Positions 43,382 to 53,466 are shown, numbered from the stretch's first letter. The stretch is 64,000 bases of DNA from Anaerolineae bacterium (GCA_027494055.1 JAOSJO010000012.1:372001-436000); one strand, 5' to 3'. Translations and numbers: made by a program. Notes: generated by a model from the sequence alone, not told the origin.

Positions 43382-43859
43382 ATCGGTCATCTTGCGCAAG
43401 CTGGACCTGGAGGGCCGCGAGGTATGGCGCTGGCGCGGCGAGGTCGTCGCGCGTGGCGAAAACTGGGTGCAGATCGAAGCGCCCTTCAACGGCAAGCGGC
43501 GCGACCTGGGCTATGTCGTCTTGCAAGAGGGCGACCGCTTCGTTGAGTGGTACTACGCCGACCGCTGGTACAACATCTTCGAGATTCACGACGCGGCTGA
43601 CGACCGCATCAAGGGCTGGTACTGCAACATCGCCCGGCCGGCCGTGTTCCGCGATGGCGAGATCACGCACGTGGACCTGGCGCTCGACCTGTTCGTCTTC
43701 CCTGACGGGCGGATGCTGCTCGACGACGAGGAGGAGTTCGCCGCCCTGCCGCTGAGCGAGGTCGACCGGCGCGCCGCGCTCGACGCCGTGGCGCGCCTCC
43801 GCGCCGAGGTGGAGAGCCGCCGCCCTCCGTTTGACGCCATACCGCAGCAAGGGCGCTAG
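43374..43859 (+). CDS. DUF402 domain protein
   Basis: A 161-residue soluble protein of the DUF402/FomD-like fold. Family-like segments are VILRKLDLEGREVWRWRGEV, RFVEWYYADRWYNIFEI, IKGWYCNIARPA and VDLALDLFVFPDG. Related proteins are nucleotide phosphatases, but that activity is not shown for this clade. The ATG at 43374 overlaps the M14 stop, implying translational coupling. Its end overlaps the convergent DUF2085 gene by 4 nt. Confidence 0.85.
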   Translation: MGESVILRKLDLEGREVWRWRGEVVARGENWVQIEAPFNGKRRDLGYVVLQEGDRFVEWYYADRWYNIFEIHDAADDRIKGWYCNIARPAVFRDGEITHVDLALDLFVFPDGRMLLDDEEEFAALPLSEVDRRAALDAVARLRAEVESRRPPFDAIPQQGR

Positions 43860-44749
43860 CCCGGCAGCGGCATCGGCCCCCACGAGCCAAACAGCGCGAA
43901 GCGCCCGGCGTCGATCATCCCGATCACCAGGAAGGTGATGCCGAACGCGACAATCAGCGGAATGAGGAGGTCGCCCCAGCCGCGCGCCGCGCGCTCACGC
44001 CCCATGACGGCGACCAGGACCACGGTGCTGATCGCCATGAGGATCGCGAGCACGCCGAGCGTGCTCAGCCAGCCCATCACCCACAGGATAATCGGCTGGT
44101 GCGTGAGCGTGAGCAGGTCGAGGGCGAGTACGCCAACCACCAGCACCGCGAGGTCGCCCAGGTGGCGCAGGCTCCGCACGGGGCGCCAATCGCGCCACAC
44201 CGACTGGTTGAAGACCGGGTAGATGACGCTCGCCATCGTCAGCCCGTGCAGGCTCCCGGTGAGCAGCCGGAGTTCGTTGTGCGGCGCGTACAACGGCGGC
44301 CCGCCGGGGAAGAGGGCCAGGTAGGAGTTGAGGCCGTCCACTGCCATGACAACCGTGAACAGCACCAGCGCCGCCAACGCCGACCAGTGCGGCATCCGGC
44401 CCGCCCGCCCGCGCCGCAAGATGACGGCCGGCGCGAGAAAACCGACGACCACGCCCAGGTAGGTCCCGGTGCAGCGCGCGCAGAGCGGCAGCGGCGCGCC
44501 GTTTACGGCAAAGCTGCGCGCCGGTATCTGGTGGCAGATGGCGAAGCCGACCGCAGTGGCCTTCCCGTCCAGGCCCGCCGGCGTGCCGATGAGCCACAGC
44601 GCGAACACAAGCGCCGCGAATGCCAGCGCCGCCCCGGTCTTGAGCGCCGTGCGCGCACGCGGCGCGGGGCGGTCCGCGGGCGCAATGCGGCGGATGCCCC
44701 GGCCTGGCGTTGGCTCGGCGGGCGGCGGGTTCAGGTCAGATACCGACAT
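43856..44749 (-). CDS. DUF2085 membrane protein
   Basis: A 297-residue integral membrane protein with about seven helices. The diagnostic DUF2085 motif is AICHQIPARSFAVNG followed by PLCARCTGTYLG, which has three conserved cysteines that may bind metal or form a disulfide. The N-terminus is a Pro-Arg-rich cytoplasmic tail. The function is unknown. It lies 15 nt after the hydrolase gene and may be part of the minus-strand run from 48316. The frame is intact. Confidence 0.88.
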   Translation of the reverse strand: MSVSDLNPPPAEPTPGRGIRRIAPADRPAPRARTALKTGAALAFAALVFALWLIGTPAGLDGKATAVGFAICHQIPARSFAVNGAPLPLCARCTGTYLGVVVGFLAPAVILRRGRAGRMPHWSALAALVLFTVVMAVDGLNSYLALFPGGPPLYAPHNELRLLTGSLHGLTMASVIYPVFNQSVWRDWRPVRSLRHLGDLAVLVVGVLALDLLTLTHQPIILWVMGWLSTLGVLAILMAISTVVLVAVMGRERAARGWGDLLIPLIVAFGITFLVIGMIDAGRFALFGSWGPMPLPG

Positions 44750-44764
44750 TTCCCAGGTTATAAG

Positions 44765-45604
44765 CTAAAGCTGTGTTTGGAGCCAACCGATGATGAGGTC
44801 GGTCAGCTCCAGCTCGACGTTGAACATGCCCGTGCCGTGGCCGGCGTTCTGGTAGACCTGAAGCTGGCGCTCGCCCTGCGCCAGTCCGTCGAGCGTGCGC
44901 ACGGTCTGCACGGCGTAGGCGTCATCCTCGCTGGCGACGAGCAGCAAAGGCTTCGTGCCAAGCGCGGCGATGGCGTCCTCAGTTGTGACGCCGCGATAGT
45001 CCAGCCCCGGCGAGAGTAGCACGGCGGCGCGGCATGTCGGGTCGTCGGCGCAGCCGTTGAGCGCCAGGTTTGCGCCGATGCTCGCGCCCACGATGCCGAT
45101 GCGCGCCGGGTCCACGTTGGGCAGCTCGCGCAGGTAGGCCAGCATGGTCAGCGTGTCCTGCCGGGCCAGCGACCAGTCCGCCTCCCCGCCAGTGTCGCCG
45201 TGCCCGCGCAGGTCCATCGCCAACACCACGAACCCCGCCGCCTGCATCGCCCCGGCGATGTTCTCCCAGTCATCCTTGGTCCGGCCCAGCATGTGGAGCA
45301 GCAGCACGCCCGGCGACGCCTCCGGTTGCGGGTAATACAGGCCGTGCAACGCCAGACCATCCGCACCCAGGAACGCGACTCTGAGCGGGACCGCCCCGCC
45401 GCTCGGCGCGGCGGCGGCGTCGGGGTCATTGACGCCGGGCGGGCTGGTCTCGTCGAGCGTGGGAATCTGGGGCATCACCGTCACCGGCGTGGGCGGGGCC
45501 GCAGTCGGGGTCGGCGCGGGCGGGGGCGCAAACCGGTCGCACGCTGCCAGCAAAGCCGCAGCAGCGATCAGGCCGAGCACAACGACGACGCGCCCTGTCT
45601 TCAT
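44765..45604 (-). CDS. Alpha/beta hydrolase lipoprotein
   Basis: A 279-residue protein with a lipobox (IAAAALLAAC) and then a Pro-Thr-rich linker. The hydrolase domain has LLLHMLGRTKDDWENIAG, MDLRGHGDTGG, the nucleophile elbow GIVGASIGANLA (Ser), an Asp in VASEDDAY and the final His in NAGHGTGMF. It resembles dienelactone-hydrolase-like proteins; substrate unknown, located on the outer face of the membrane. The ATG at 45604 is chosen because the signal sequence starts there; it is 17 nt after the corrected stop of the methyltransferase gene upstream. Confidence 0.85.
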   Translation of the reverse strand: MKTGRVVVVLGLIAAAALLAACDRFAPPPAPTPTAAPPTPVTVMPQIPTLDETSPPGVNDPDAAAAPSGGAVPLRVAFLGADGLALHGLYYPQPEASPGVLLLHMLGRTKDDWENIAGAMQAAGFVVLAMDLRGHGDTGGEADWSLARQDTLTMLAYLRELPNVDPARIGIVGASIGANLALNGCADDPTCRAAVLLSPGLDYRGVTTEDAIAALGTKPLLLVASEDDAYAVQTVRTLDGLAQGERQLQVYQNAGHGTGMFNVELELTDLIIGWLQTQL

Positions 45605-45620
45605 CCCCAAGCCCACCCTC

Positions 45621-46428
45621 TCAGCGCGCAGCCTTCCCCGCCAGCACGATCATGCGCGGGCAGCCGTCCACAAACGGGGGAGCGGTCATAGTCGCCATAG
45701 AGCTGCAAACGTTCGAGGCCGGCCTGTTTGAGCAGCAGGTCCATCTCGGCGGCGAAGGTGTAGCGCAGTTCGAGCGGCACCAGCGTCCGGCGGACCACGC
45801 CCTCATCGTCGATGGCGTCGTAAATCCACGTCACCGAGAGCGTCTGCGCCGCGCGGTCGATCTGGCTGACAGACTGCTGCATCACGAGGTGGCCCGTCTC
45901 CGGGTCGGTAAAGGTGCGCTCGAACACCAGGCTGATTTCGTCGTGTGTGGCGTAGGCCTCGCCGGCGTTGGGCAGGTCGATGACGAGCAGGCCGTCGTCG
46001 CGCAGCGCCGCGGCGATGTGACGCAGCGCCGCGAGCTGGTCTACCTGCGCGCGCAGATGCATGAAGCCGTTGTAGGCAACCACCGCCAGCCCGAACCGCG
46101 TGTCGCTTTCGTACTCGGTGATGCTGGTTTCGTGAAACGCAACCCGCGCTGCCAGGTCGGCCTCAGCCGCGAGCCGGGCCTGCGCGCGCTTGAGCATCGC
46201 GCCGGAGATGTCCAGACCCACAACGCGCGCGCCCGCCGCCGCCAGGTGCAGTGCCACCCGCCCGGTGCCGCACCCCACATCGAGCACAGGCCCGCCCACC
46301 TCGTCCAGCAGCGCGCTATAGAGCGCGAGGTCCTCGTTGAAATTCTGGTTCTCCGCGTCGTAGAAGCGCGCGAGGTCGTTGTACCAATCGGGCAAGTCGA
46401 TGCCTCCTGTCATGGGCGCAAACGTCAT
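45621..46428 (-). CDS. Class I SAM methyltransferase (one frameshift at the C-terminus)
   Basis: About 269 residues. Motif I is VLDVGCGTGRVALHLA, motif II VVGLDISGAMLKRAQARL and a later GLLVIDLPNAGEAY. The frame changes near 45680: CTCCCCCGT has one C too many; with four C it continues FVDGCPRMIVLAGKAAR to the stop at 45621. The ATG at 46428 overlaps the stop of the SPFH gene as ATGA, so the two are coupled. The substrate is unknown. Confidence 0.85.
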
Positions 46429-48316
46429 GCGGGCAGTTGCGGCGCGCCGGGCTGGCTGTCGGGCGCGTCCAGCCGGCGCGGAGGGGCGTCGCCGCCGGCT
46501 GCCGGCTGGCTTCCGGTTCCGGTCGATACAGCGACTTCCGCCACGCGCAGCAGGTGGCGCTCGCCCAGAAAACGATAGTAGAACCCGGGCTTCACGACGC
46601 GGCTGACGGTGTAGTAGGCCAGCGTGCTCTCATCGTCGCGCTCGACCGCATTCATCACCCGCGTGTCCAGCTCATGCCCCTCGGCCTGTACCTCTTCCAG
46701 ACCCATCTCGGTGAAGCGCCGGCGCATGTTCCTGTGGATAACGTTCAGTCCCTGCGCATACCGGTCGGTCTTGAGCGCCGTTGGCGGGATGCGCTGTATT
46801 GCCAGGTTGACAATGTCGTAGACCTCAACATACTCAAGGAGCGCCTTCTCTAGCTGGAGCCGCGCCGCTTCAAGCCGCTCCGCCGTCTGGCTCTCTAAGG
46901 CCTCCAGTTCTGCCTCGCTTTCGCCGAGGCGGCGGCGCAGCCACGCCTCGATGGGTTCAAAATCGCCCTCGACAAAGGAAGCTTCGCCGGGTTCTTCGAC
47001 CACACGCCCTGCCTCCGGGCCGCCTCCAGGGGGCTGGTCCTCGGCTGGGGGTGTGAGCTGCGGCGGCGCACCGCCGCGCCCCTGCAGGGGCCGGAGCATG
47101 GTAAGCATCCGGTCTGCCTGCATCCGGGAGGCGCCGGGAAGCAGTTGCCAGTCGATCTCCTGGTCGCGCTGCCGCTTCCACTGATCCCAGACCGCTTTCT
47201 TGATGTCTTCATCGGCGAACTCAATCGCGCCGATGCCGGTATTCTCTGGGATGATTTCGATGGCGACTTCTCTGCGGAGTTCGTCGATGAAGGCGCGGTC
47301 CACCAGTTCGGCGGCGATGCGTCGCCGGGGATGCGCAGCGCCGCGTCCTCCTCCGGGCCGGGCGGGACCTGGGCGAGGTGCTCGTACAGCTCGCTGAGGG
47401 CGTACTGCGCGATGATGTCATGCAGCCGAATCTTGAGGCGATACAGCGGGTAGTCGTACCAATCGGTCTGCTGTTCGCTTTCTTTGACCGCCGCGTCATC
47501 GGCGTGATCGAAGATCGCGTGCTTGTACACGGCGCGGATCACGGCGCTGTCGAGCACGGGATAGGGGTCCTCAAGGCTGGGGCGCGCGTGTCGCTCGAGC
47601 TGGAAGCCGACAAAGAGGTCGATCTTCACGGCGATGCCGTCCCGCGTCATCACGGGCACCGCGTCCTCCCGGCGGATCTGCTGGCGCAGGTCCACTATGG
47701 CGCGCACGGTCTCCGTCTTGTCGATGATGACATCATCCGGGTCGCTCGTGTGGCGGATGACGCGTGGCTTTGCGCCCTCCCTGTCGACGACTACCGCCGT
47801 ATCCGCCCAGACTTCGATCTCCGCCTTCTTGTACGCCCAGCCGGGTATGGGCGTTTCTTCAAAGAGATCCTCACCCAGCTTCTTGACTTCAAAGAGCCGG
47901 CCTTCCCTGGCGAGCAGCTTGGGGCGCTTGTCCCCGTCGCGGCCCGGCCACAGAAGCACGATGATGAAGATGAGGAACCACACGGGGAGATACCCGAACG
48001 TCCAGAGCGCAAACAGGATCGGGACAGCTTCGCGCAGGACGATACCGGCAGCAAAGGTCGCCCACAGCCCTGCCGTGAGCGCCGCGAGCCGGCCCTTCAC
48101 CGGCTCCTTGAGATCCTCGCGGCGGGCGAAGTAGAACGCCGTGACCCAGAAGCTCGCGAACGCCGGCAGGACCAGCGGCGCGAGCGTTTCGTTCGTCGTG
48201 ATGATGCGGAGGCCAATCAGGACCGTGGCGAGCGCCAGGAGCACCAGCCCAACCGGGCGGATGTTGCGGAAAATCTGGCTTATGAGGTTGCCGAGTCCGT
48301 GAAAAAATGCGCTCAC
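46425..48316 (-). CDS. SPFH/band-7-like membrane protein (one frameshift)
   Basis: About 630 residues after repair. The start is the GTG at 48316 with GGAG 8 nt upstream. Helices lie in VGLVLLALATVLIGLRII, VLPAFASFWVTAFYFA and ILFALWTFGYLPVWFLIFIIVLLW. A cytoplasmic part follows with ETVRAIVDLRQQIRREDAVP and MTRDGIAVKIDLFVGFQLE, which reads like a band-7 domain, then helical segments (SEAELEALESQTAERLEAAR). The frame changes near 47325: CCCC should be CCCCC, restoring RRRIAAELVDRAFIDELRRE. SPFH proteins organise membrane domains. It is the first gene of a run with a methyltransferase, a lipoprotein and DUF2085. Confidence 0.7.
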
Positions 48317-48468
48317 GGCGTGTACTCCACGCTCCCCAGCGCGCTCGCGCGGCACATGCGCCTGCCGCCAACCCATAGCGCGCACTTTACAGCGGGTTTA
48401 TGATAGCACGAATCGCAGCAACGGAGAATCCCGCCGGCTGCGGTACAATCGCGCCGGAAGGGGGGCGC

Positions 48469-49210
48469 ATGGCACAGCGAAGACTTGAGATTCCCGGAAA
48501 GCAGAAGCCGTACCTGATGGCCCATCGCGGCAACCGGACCGCCTGCCCGGAGAACACGCTGGCGGCGTTCCGGCGCGCGCTGGAAGACGGGGCCGACATG
48601 ATTGAAACCGACCTGCACGTCACCGCCGACGGCGCGCTGGTCTGCATCCACGATGCCACCGTGGACCGGACCACCGACGGCAGCGGGCGGGTCGCGGACA
48701 TGACGCTGGCCGAGATCAAGGCGCTCAGCGCGAGCTATCGCCGGGCGGAATTTGCCGGCGAGCGCGTCCCCACGCTGGCGGAGGCGCTGGCGCTCCTGCC
48801 GGCAGACGTGGGCATCGCGCTGGAGTTGAAGGCTGACGCCTTCCTTGATGCGGGAGGTCTGCCGCCGCCTTGTGGGCGCGCTGGACGACGCCGGCCGGCG
48901 CGCGCAGGCGGTCGTGCTCTCCTTCAACATGGCGCGAATTGAGGCAGTGCGTCAGGTCGCGCCGGACCTCCTCAGGGGGTACATCACCCTCAAGCGCCTC
49001 GACCCGTGCGTGCCGGCGGAGTTCGTGGGGCCGTTCTGGCCGCTGCTTCTGGCAAATCCATGGTACGTGGCGTGGGCGCACCGGCGCGGCCAGTTGGTCT
49101 GCCCGCTCGACCCGACGCCCGACGCGCGGCTGTGGCTGTACCGCGCGCTGCGCTGTGACGCGGTGCTCAGCGACGACCCCGGCGCGACCGCGCGGGCGCT
49201 GGGCCGCTGA
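48469..49210 (+). CDS. Cytoplasmic glycerophosphodiester phosphodiesterase (one frameshift)
   Basis: UgpQ-like, about 247 residues. Catalytic residues lie in LMAHRGNRTACPENTLAAF, MIETDLHVTADG and VCIHDATVDRTTDG; the Glu/Lys pair is in GIALELKADAF. The frame changes near 48855 and continues MREVCRRLVGALDD. The start is the ATG at 48469 with GGAAGGGGGG upstream; a TACAAT at 48444-48449 may be the -10. It frees glycerol-3-phosphate from glycerophosphodiesters. It has no signal peptide, unlike the homologue at 61695. Confidence 0.9.
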
Positions 49211-49213
49211 GAG

Positions 49214-49580
49214 CTACTCTACAAAGACTTCGGAACCGCTCGCCGTCTTCTTCGTCCACCGCGTCCACGATGCGGCCGGCTTCGCCGTCGCGGATGCGCG
49301 TCATGATCTCTTGGACGTTGACGTTCGCCACCTCCGGCACGAAGCGCGCGCCCATCTTCAGCGCGACCTGGGCCAGACTCAGCGGGATGTTGACGCTGAC
49401 TTTCACATCGCCCGAGTCCAGGTCGGTGATGCGCACGCGCAACCAGCGCTTCTCCGCGCCGGGTTTCGCGTCGGCGTTGCCAGATTGCAGCGCCTGGAGG
49501 AGCAACGCGCCCTCATCGACGCTGACCTTGCCCTCGGCGATCATTTGCAGGATGCGTTTGCGTTCTTCTGATTTCGTCAT
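49214..49580 (-). CDS. Small protein with N-terminal SHOCT-like module (one frameshift)
   Basis: About 122 residues. The N-terminus RKRILQMIAEGKVSVDEGAL is the SHOCT-like helical pair shared by four proteins of this operon. The rest, RVRITDLDSGDVKVSVNIPL, is a DUF4097/YvlB-like beta segment. The frame changes near 49240; in the restored frame it ends SGSEVFVE at 49214, four bases after the convergent gene's stop. Its role is unknown. It is the last gene of the operon from 53240. Confidence 0.75.
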
Positions 49581-49607
49581 TGATGTCGCTTACTCCAAAT
49601 CGGGATG

Positions 49608-50295
49608 CTATCCAATATAAAGCCGCATATGCTCGTCCCGCTGCGCTTCCCACATCTCGACGTGCAGGGGGTTCTCAGGCGAGAGCGCGCCCTCCACGGC
49701 GAGCAGGTGTACTTCCAGGCCGGCCTCGCGCCAGCGCGCCGCCATGAAGGGCCGCGCCAGGGATGACGCCCACCCCGCCAGGCGGATCGGCAGCGGCAGG
49801 CTGAGGTGAAAGTCGATGTTGCGCGCGCGCACGTCCAGGACCATCCACGCGGCGGTGCGCGCCCACAGGCCGATCACCACCAGGAGCGCCGCACCGACAA
49901 ACACGCCCCCACAGGCCGACGAACGTCAGCGAGATATAGCCGAGATTGTCGTAGTTCGTCACCATGCCCAGCGCGGCCACGCCCATGACCAGCAGCCCCA
50001 CACCGAAGGGGAAGCGCCACAGCTCGCGGGCGCGCGCAAGACGGTCGGACATGGCCGGCGCGCCGGCGTGGGGCGCGTCAGTTTCGGAACGCGCCGTCTC
50101 CAGCGCCGGTTCGGCCTCAAGCGCGTGGCTCTCCGGGACCTCTGGAGCCGGCCCGGCCTCTGCCACTGGCGCAGGAGCGTGAGCCGGCGGCACCTGCGGC
50201 CTCAACCGCATCGCGTCGAGCAGGCGCGCCGCCTCAGTCGCAGTGATCGCGCCGTTGTGCAGCATCTGCAACACTTGGCGTTTCGTTTCGCTCAT
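49608..50295 (-). CDS. Membrane protein with N-terminal SHOCT-like module (one frameshift)
   Basis: About 229 residues from the ATG at 50295 (GAGGAG upstream). The N-terminus RQVLQMLHNGAITATEAARL is the shared module. A Pro-Ala-Glu linker of some 60 residues follows, then two hydrophobic segments (FGVGLLVMGVAALGMVTNY and FVGAALLVVIGLW) and a C-terminal part (LARPFMAARWREAGLEVHLL). The frame changes near 49908 in a G run. The function is unknown; it may anchor the module's partners at the membrane. Confidence 0.7.
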
Positions 50296-50322
50296 GGCAA
50301 TCACTCCTCGAACCACTCCCTG

Positions 50323-51333
50323 CTACCGCAGGTCGTGGCGCATGACGGCAAGCGTCTCGCGCCGCACAAAGCCGAGCGCCTCCAGCGCCGCAGCGCCGGC
50401 CGTGTCGTCGTGCGGGTGCTCGATGGCGACCGCGCGCCGCCGGCCCCGCAGCCGCCGCAGCGCATACGCCAGCAGCGGGCGCTCCAGCCGGCCGCGCTGG
50501 CTGGGGTGCACCATGAGCGTGAGCACGTCCACCGCGCTGGCGAGCGGCATCGAGATCGTCAGCGCGGCGACCAGGGCGTCGCCGCTGCCGCCGCCGCGGA
50601 CCACGTAGCGCTCTTCGACCTTGCCGCTGAGATAGTCGCCGAGCGCCCCCCAGAGGCCGGGCCGGAACGCGCCGGGGGTCGTGGCGCGCATCCAGCCCAG
50701 GCCGGTTGGGCGCGCGATGCGCGCCAGGTCATAGACCGCGCGCCAGTCGTTGGCCCCGGCCAACTCAACCAGGTCATCCAGGTTTTCGCCCCGGTCGAAA
50801 TCGACCGGCAGCGCGCCGAGATGCGCCGGCCGCCGCCACGTGTCCCATGTGCGCACGTGGTAGAAGCCCAGTTGGCGGTAGAGCGCGACCGCGCCATGGT
50901 TGTCGTGCTTGACCTGCAACACCGCCGAGGGCGCGCCCCGCGCGCGCAGCACATCGAGGCCGGCGTGCACCAGCTCGCGCGCGATGCCACGCCGGCGGTA
51001 ATCGGGGGTGCACGGCGACATTGGCGATGATCCAGCCATACGCGCGCTCCGTCGCATGATACAGCGAGACGTTGCCGATCACGCGCCCTCCCTCGACCCA
51101 CACGAACCCGGTGGCGACGCCGCGTGCGGCGCGGTTCAGGCCGCCAGAAGCCAGAGCAACGGGCCAAGCCGGCTGAGCGCGCGCATCTCACGCACGGTGG
51201 CCCGGCCCTGCGCGTCCATCTGGTCGGCGAAGCAGATCTCGATCAGGTCGGCGATGCCGCCCAAGTCGATCCGCAGGTTGACCGGGCGCAGACCGTTCCG
51301 CTTGACGCCGGTTGCCAGCGCGGCAGCGCTCAT
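50323..51333 (-). CDS. GNAT acetyltransferase, probably two GNAT domains (two frameshifts)
   Basis: About 336 residues. The start is the ATG at 51333, overlapping the stop of the DUF4097 gene as ATGA. The first domain has the acetyl-CoA loop YRRRGIARELVHAGLDVL and HDNHGAVALYRQLGFYHVRTW; the second has HPSQRGRLERPLLAYALRRL and an AALEALGFVRRET end. Frames change near 51130 (joining LLWLLA to GLNRAARG) and near 51010 (joining IIANVAVH to PDYRRRG). The substrate is unknown. Its place in the SHOCT operon suggests a shared role, but it lacks the module itself. Confidence 0.82.
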
Positions 51334-52519
51334 TTGGCGCGGCCCTCCAGCGCGGCAAGCAGCCGCTCGGCCTCTTCGACGCTGATTTGCTTGTTCTCGA
51401 CCATGCGCAGGATCATCATACGCTCCTCATCGCTGACGGGGGTCGGTTGGGGCGCCGGCGGCGACGGCGGACGCGGCGGCTCTGGCGGCGTGCCCCAGGT
51501 GACGTGGAAGCGCTTGGCGCGACGCTCGGCGGCGCGCTGGAGGCGCTCGGCCTGTTTCTCGGCGCGGCGGCGCAGGCGCTCGGCCTCCCGCTCGGCCTTG
51601 GCGGCCTGGGATTCGATGGTGGAGCGCAGGCGCTCGTCAAGGCCGGCCAGCTTATCGCTCAGGATGCGCTCGACATCCGCCATTTTCTCTTCCAGGTCAA
51701 GGCTGAACTCGAAGTCCAGGTCCAGCTCCGGGCTGACCACACCGAACCGGAAGCCGCTTTCCGTGTCGTCGGGCTGGCTGACCAATCGTACCTCACTCCC
51801 CGCATTGATGTACACTTCCGCATCGCCTGCGCCGAACGTGACGATCTGCTGGTCGCCTTCCTCGCTCACGACCGAGGCCATGTCCTCGTCGATCCGCACC
51901 TCTTGGGGCGCGACGATGATGAAGCGCGCGTTGGTGTCTGCCGGCACGCGGCACACCACGTCCGAACCCGCGTTGAACCGATACACGTTGCCCGGTGCGA
52001 ACGCCAAGTTCAACACCATGTCAGAGCCGACGTGATCGACCGTGCAGCCGCCCGCCACGTCGCGCACGTACAGGTCGGCGCCCACGTGCTTGATGCGCAC
52101 ATCGCCGGTCACTTCGCGGATGGTGGCGTCCGCGCCCACGTTGTTGACGTCCAGGTCGCCGTCCACGCGCTTGACGCGCAGGTCCGCCGACACGTTGGGA
52201 GCCTGACGGGGCCGACGTCGCGGATAATCAGGTCGCCGGCCACATTGTCGAGCACGGCCTCGCCCTCGATGCCGGTGATCCGGGCATCGCCGGCGATGTT
52301 GTGTATCTTGATCGACGCGCGCGCCGGCACGCTCAGGCGGCAGTCGCCGGCGCAGCGCACGACCACGTGACCGTCGTCGGCTTGCCGCACCGTGACCCGG
52401 TCGCCGTCGCCGCCGATCTCGTCGCGCTCCCACCCGCTGATGCGCAGGTCGCCGCTTACATCTTCGACGACAATATCGAGCTTAATCTCCGGGGATACGC
52501 TGAACTTAAGCTTTCCCAT
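51330..52519 (-). CDS. DUF4097-like beta-helix protein with C-terminal SHOCT-like module (one frameshift)
   Basis: About 396 residues. The start is the ATG at 52519, with GGAGG 7 nt upstream. The N-terminal half is a repetitive beta structure of the putative auto-adhesin type (DVSGDLRISGWERDEI; NIAGDARITGIEGEAV; NVSADLRVKRVDGDLDVNNV; EVTGDVRIKHVGADLYVRDV). A long charged coiled coil follows (AKAEREAERLRRRAEKQAER), then a Pro linker and the shared module MILRMVENKQISVEEAERLL at the end. The frame changes near 52205. There is no signal peptide, so it is cytoplasmic. The function is unknown. Confidence 0.8.
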
Positions 52520-52757
52520 TGGCCTGCCTCCAGTATGTCTCATAGTCCAGGGGTGTGTTGCGTTCTTTCAGCCATGTGCCGAGGGCAATCATCCAGTCGC
52601 CCATGCGCCGGAAGACCCGGTGCTGGAACCGCACCCGCTCCGGGCGGGCCCGACCCATCGACCGGGCGCGCCGGTAGTCCGCCGCCTCCTGCGTCAGGCG
52701 CCTGCGCCGCTCGGCAAGCAATTGCTCTGTCTTGTAAATGGGATCATAACCGATCAC
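52506..52757 (-). CDS. Small 83-residue protein of unknown function
   Basis: Starts at the GTG at 52757 with a strong GGAGGAGA 6 nt upstream. The sequence is basic: IYKTEQLLAERRRRLTQEAA, ARPERVRFQHRVFRRMGDWM, and DYETYWRQANGK at the end. It overlaps the start of the DUF4097-like gene by 14 nt, so it is translated within the operon. I do not recognise a family. It may bind one of the neighbours or nucleic acid. Confidence 0.7.
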   Translation of the reverse strand: MIGYDPIYKTEQLLAERRRRLTQEAADYRRARSMGRARPERVRFQHRVFRRMGDWMIALGTWLKERNTPLDYETYWRQANGKA

Positions 52758-52842
52758 CCTGTCTCCTCCTACCGTCCCGGCCGGCGCGGCCCCACTGAGG
52801 TCGCGGCCGGCCATGCGTTCCAACAGGCGCGCGCCAGGGCCG

Positions 52843-53240
52843 CTACTCAGCCTCAGTGCGCAGGCGCGCGATGGCCTCCGCCGACGTAATCCGGCCCGCG
52901 GCCAGATCGTCCAGGACGCGGCGGCGCCCGCCTCGGAGACCTGCGCCGCCTCTTCTTCATCCTCTTCCTCGGCGCTCGGCCTGAACCCCAGCGCCAGAAT
53001 CACGTCGTCAAGCCGGGCGCGCACGGTGGGGTAGGAAACCTGAAGCTCCTTCTCCATGCGCGTGATCTTGCCCTCACAGCGGATGAAGGTCACAATGAAG
53101 TCCCATTGTTCGGGCGTGAGGCGCGACAGCCGGCCCAGCGAGAAGCCGCCCTCAATGCTGCTGTCGCAGTTGAAGCAGTGCAGCCGCGTGACGGTCAGCT
53201 CGCCGCCGCAGACCGGACACTGGGTAGGCACTGGGTACAT
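52843..53240 (-). CDS. DUF2089-family zinc-ribbon/HTH regulator with C-terminal SHOCT-like module (one frameshift)
   Basis: About 132 residues. The N-terminal zinc ribbon is CPVCGGELTVTRLHCFNCDS (two CxxC pairs). A helix-turn-helix-like part follows: LSRLTPEQWDFIVTFIRCEG and MEKELQVSYPTVRARLDDVI. The frame changes near 52918; in the restored frame the protein ends RRRVLDDLAAGRITSAEAIA and stops at 52843, which is the shared SHOCT-like module. It is the first gene of the operon and probably regulates it. The strong promoter upstream has a symmetrical AT-rich flank that could be its operator. Confidence 0.82.
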
Positions 53241-53288
53241 TGGCCGCTTCCTTTCGGATTCTTAACACCACTCACGATTTCGTTCAAA

Positions 53289-53317
53289 ATCATAGCACCA
53301 TAGATCAATGTTGTCAA
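53289..53317 (-). promoter_or_regulatory. Strong promoter of the DUF2089/SHOCT operon
   Basis: On the minus strand a perfect TTGACA (53317-53312), a 17-nt spacer and TATGAT (53294-53289), with TGC before the -10. An A/T-rich, partly symmetrical tract upstream (53320-53350, with TATAT and ATATA arms) may be an UP element or operator. Confidence 0.88.
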
Positions 53318-53400
53318 GCTATATATTGCCATTTTTGATATACATATAAGAAAACTTAATCATGCCCATCGCATAACGCCTCACAACCCCGACCGACCGG

Positions 53401-53429
53401 TTGACACGCCTGCCTCAGGATGGTACAAT
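53401..53429 (+). promoter_or_regulatory. Strong promoter of the TetR/ABC-2 operon
   Basis: TTGACA (53401-53406), a 17-nt spacer and TACAAT (53424-53429). The predicted start near 53436 lies inside the operator. Confidence 0.88.
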
Positions 53430-53434
53430 GCAAT

Positions 53435-53454
53435 ATGAACGAGCGTTCGTTCAT
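53435..53454. promoter_or_regulatory. TetR operator
   Basis: A perfect inverted repeat ATGAACGA-GCGT-TCGTTCAT. It spans the predicted transcription start, 6 nt after the -10, so binding would block initiation. The GAACGA/TCGTTC arms match operators of AcrR-type TetR proteins. Autoregulation by the adjacent gene is inferred. Confidence 0.85.
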
Positions 53455-53466
53455 TTTGGAGACGAT

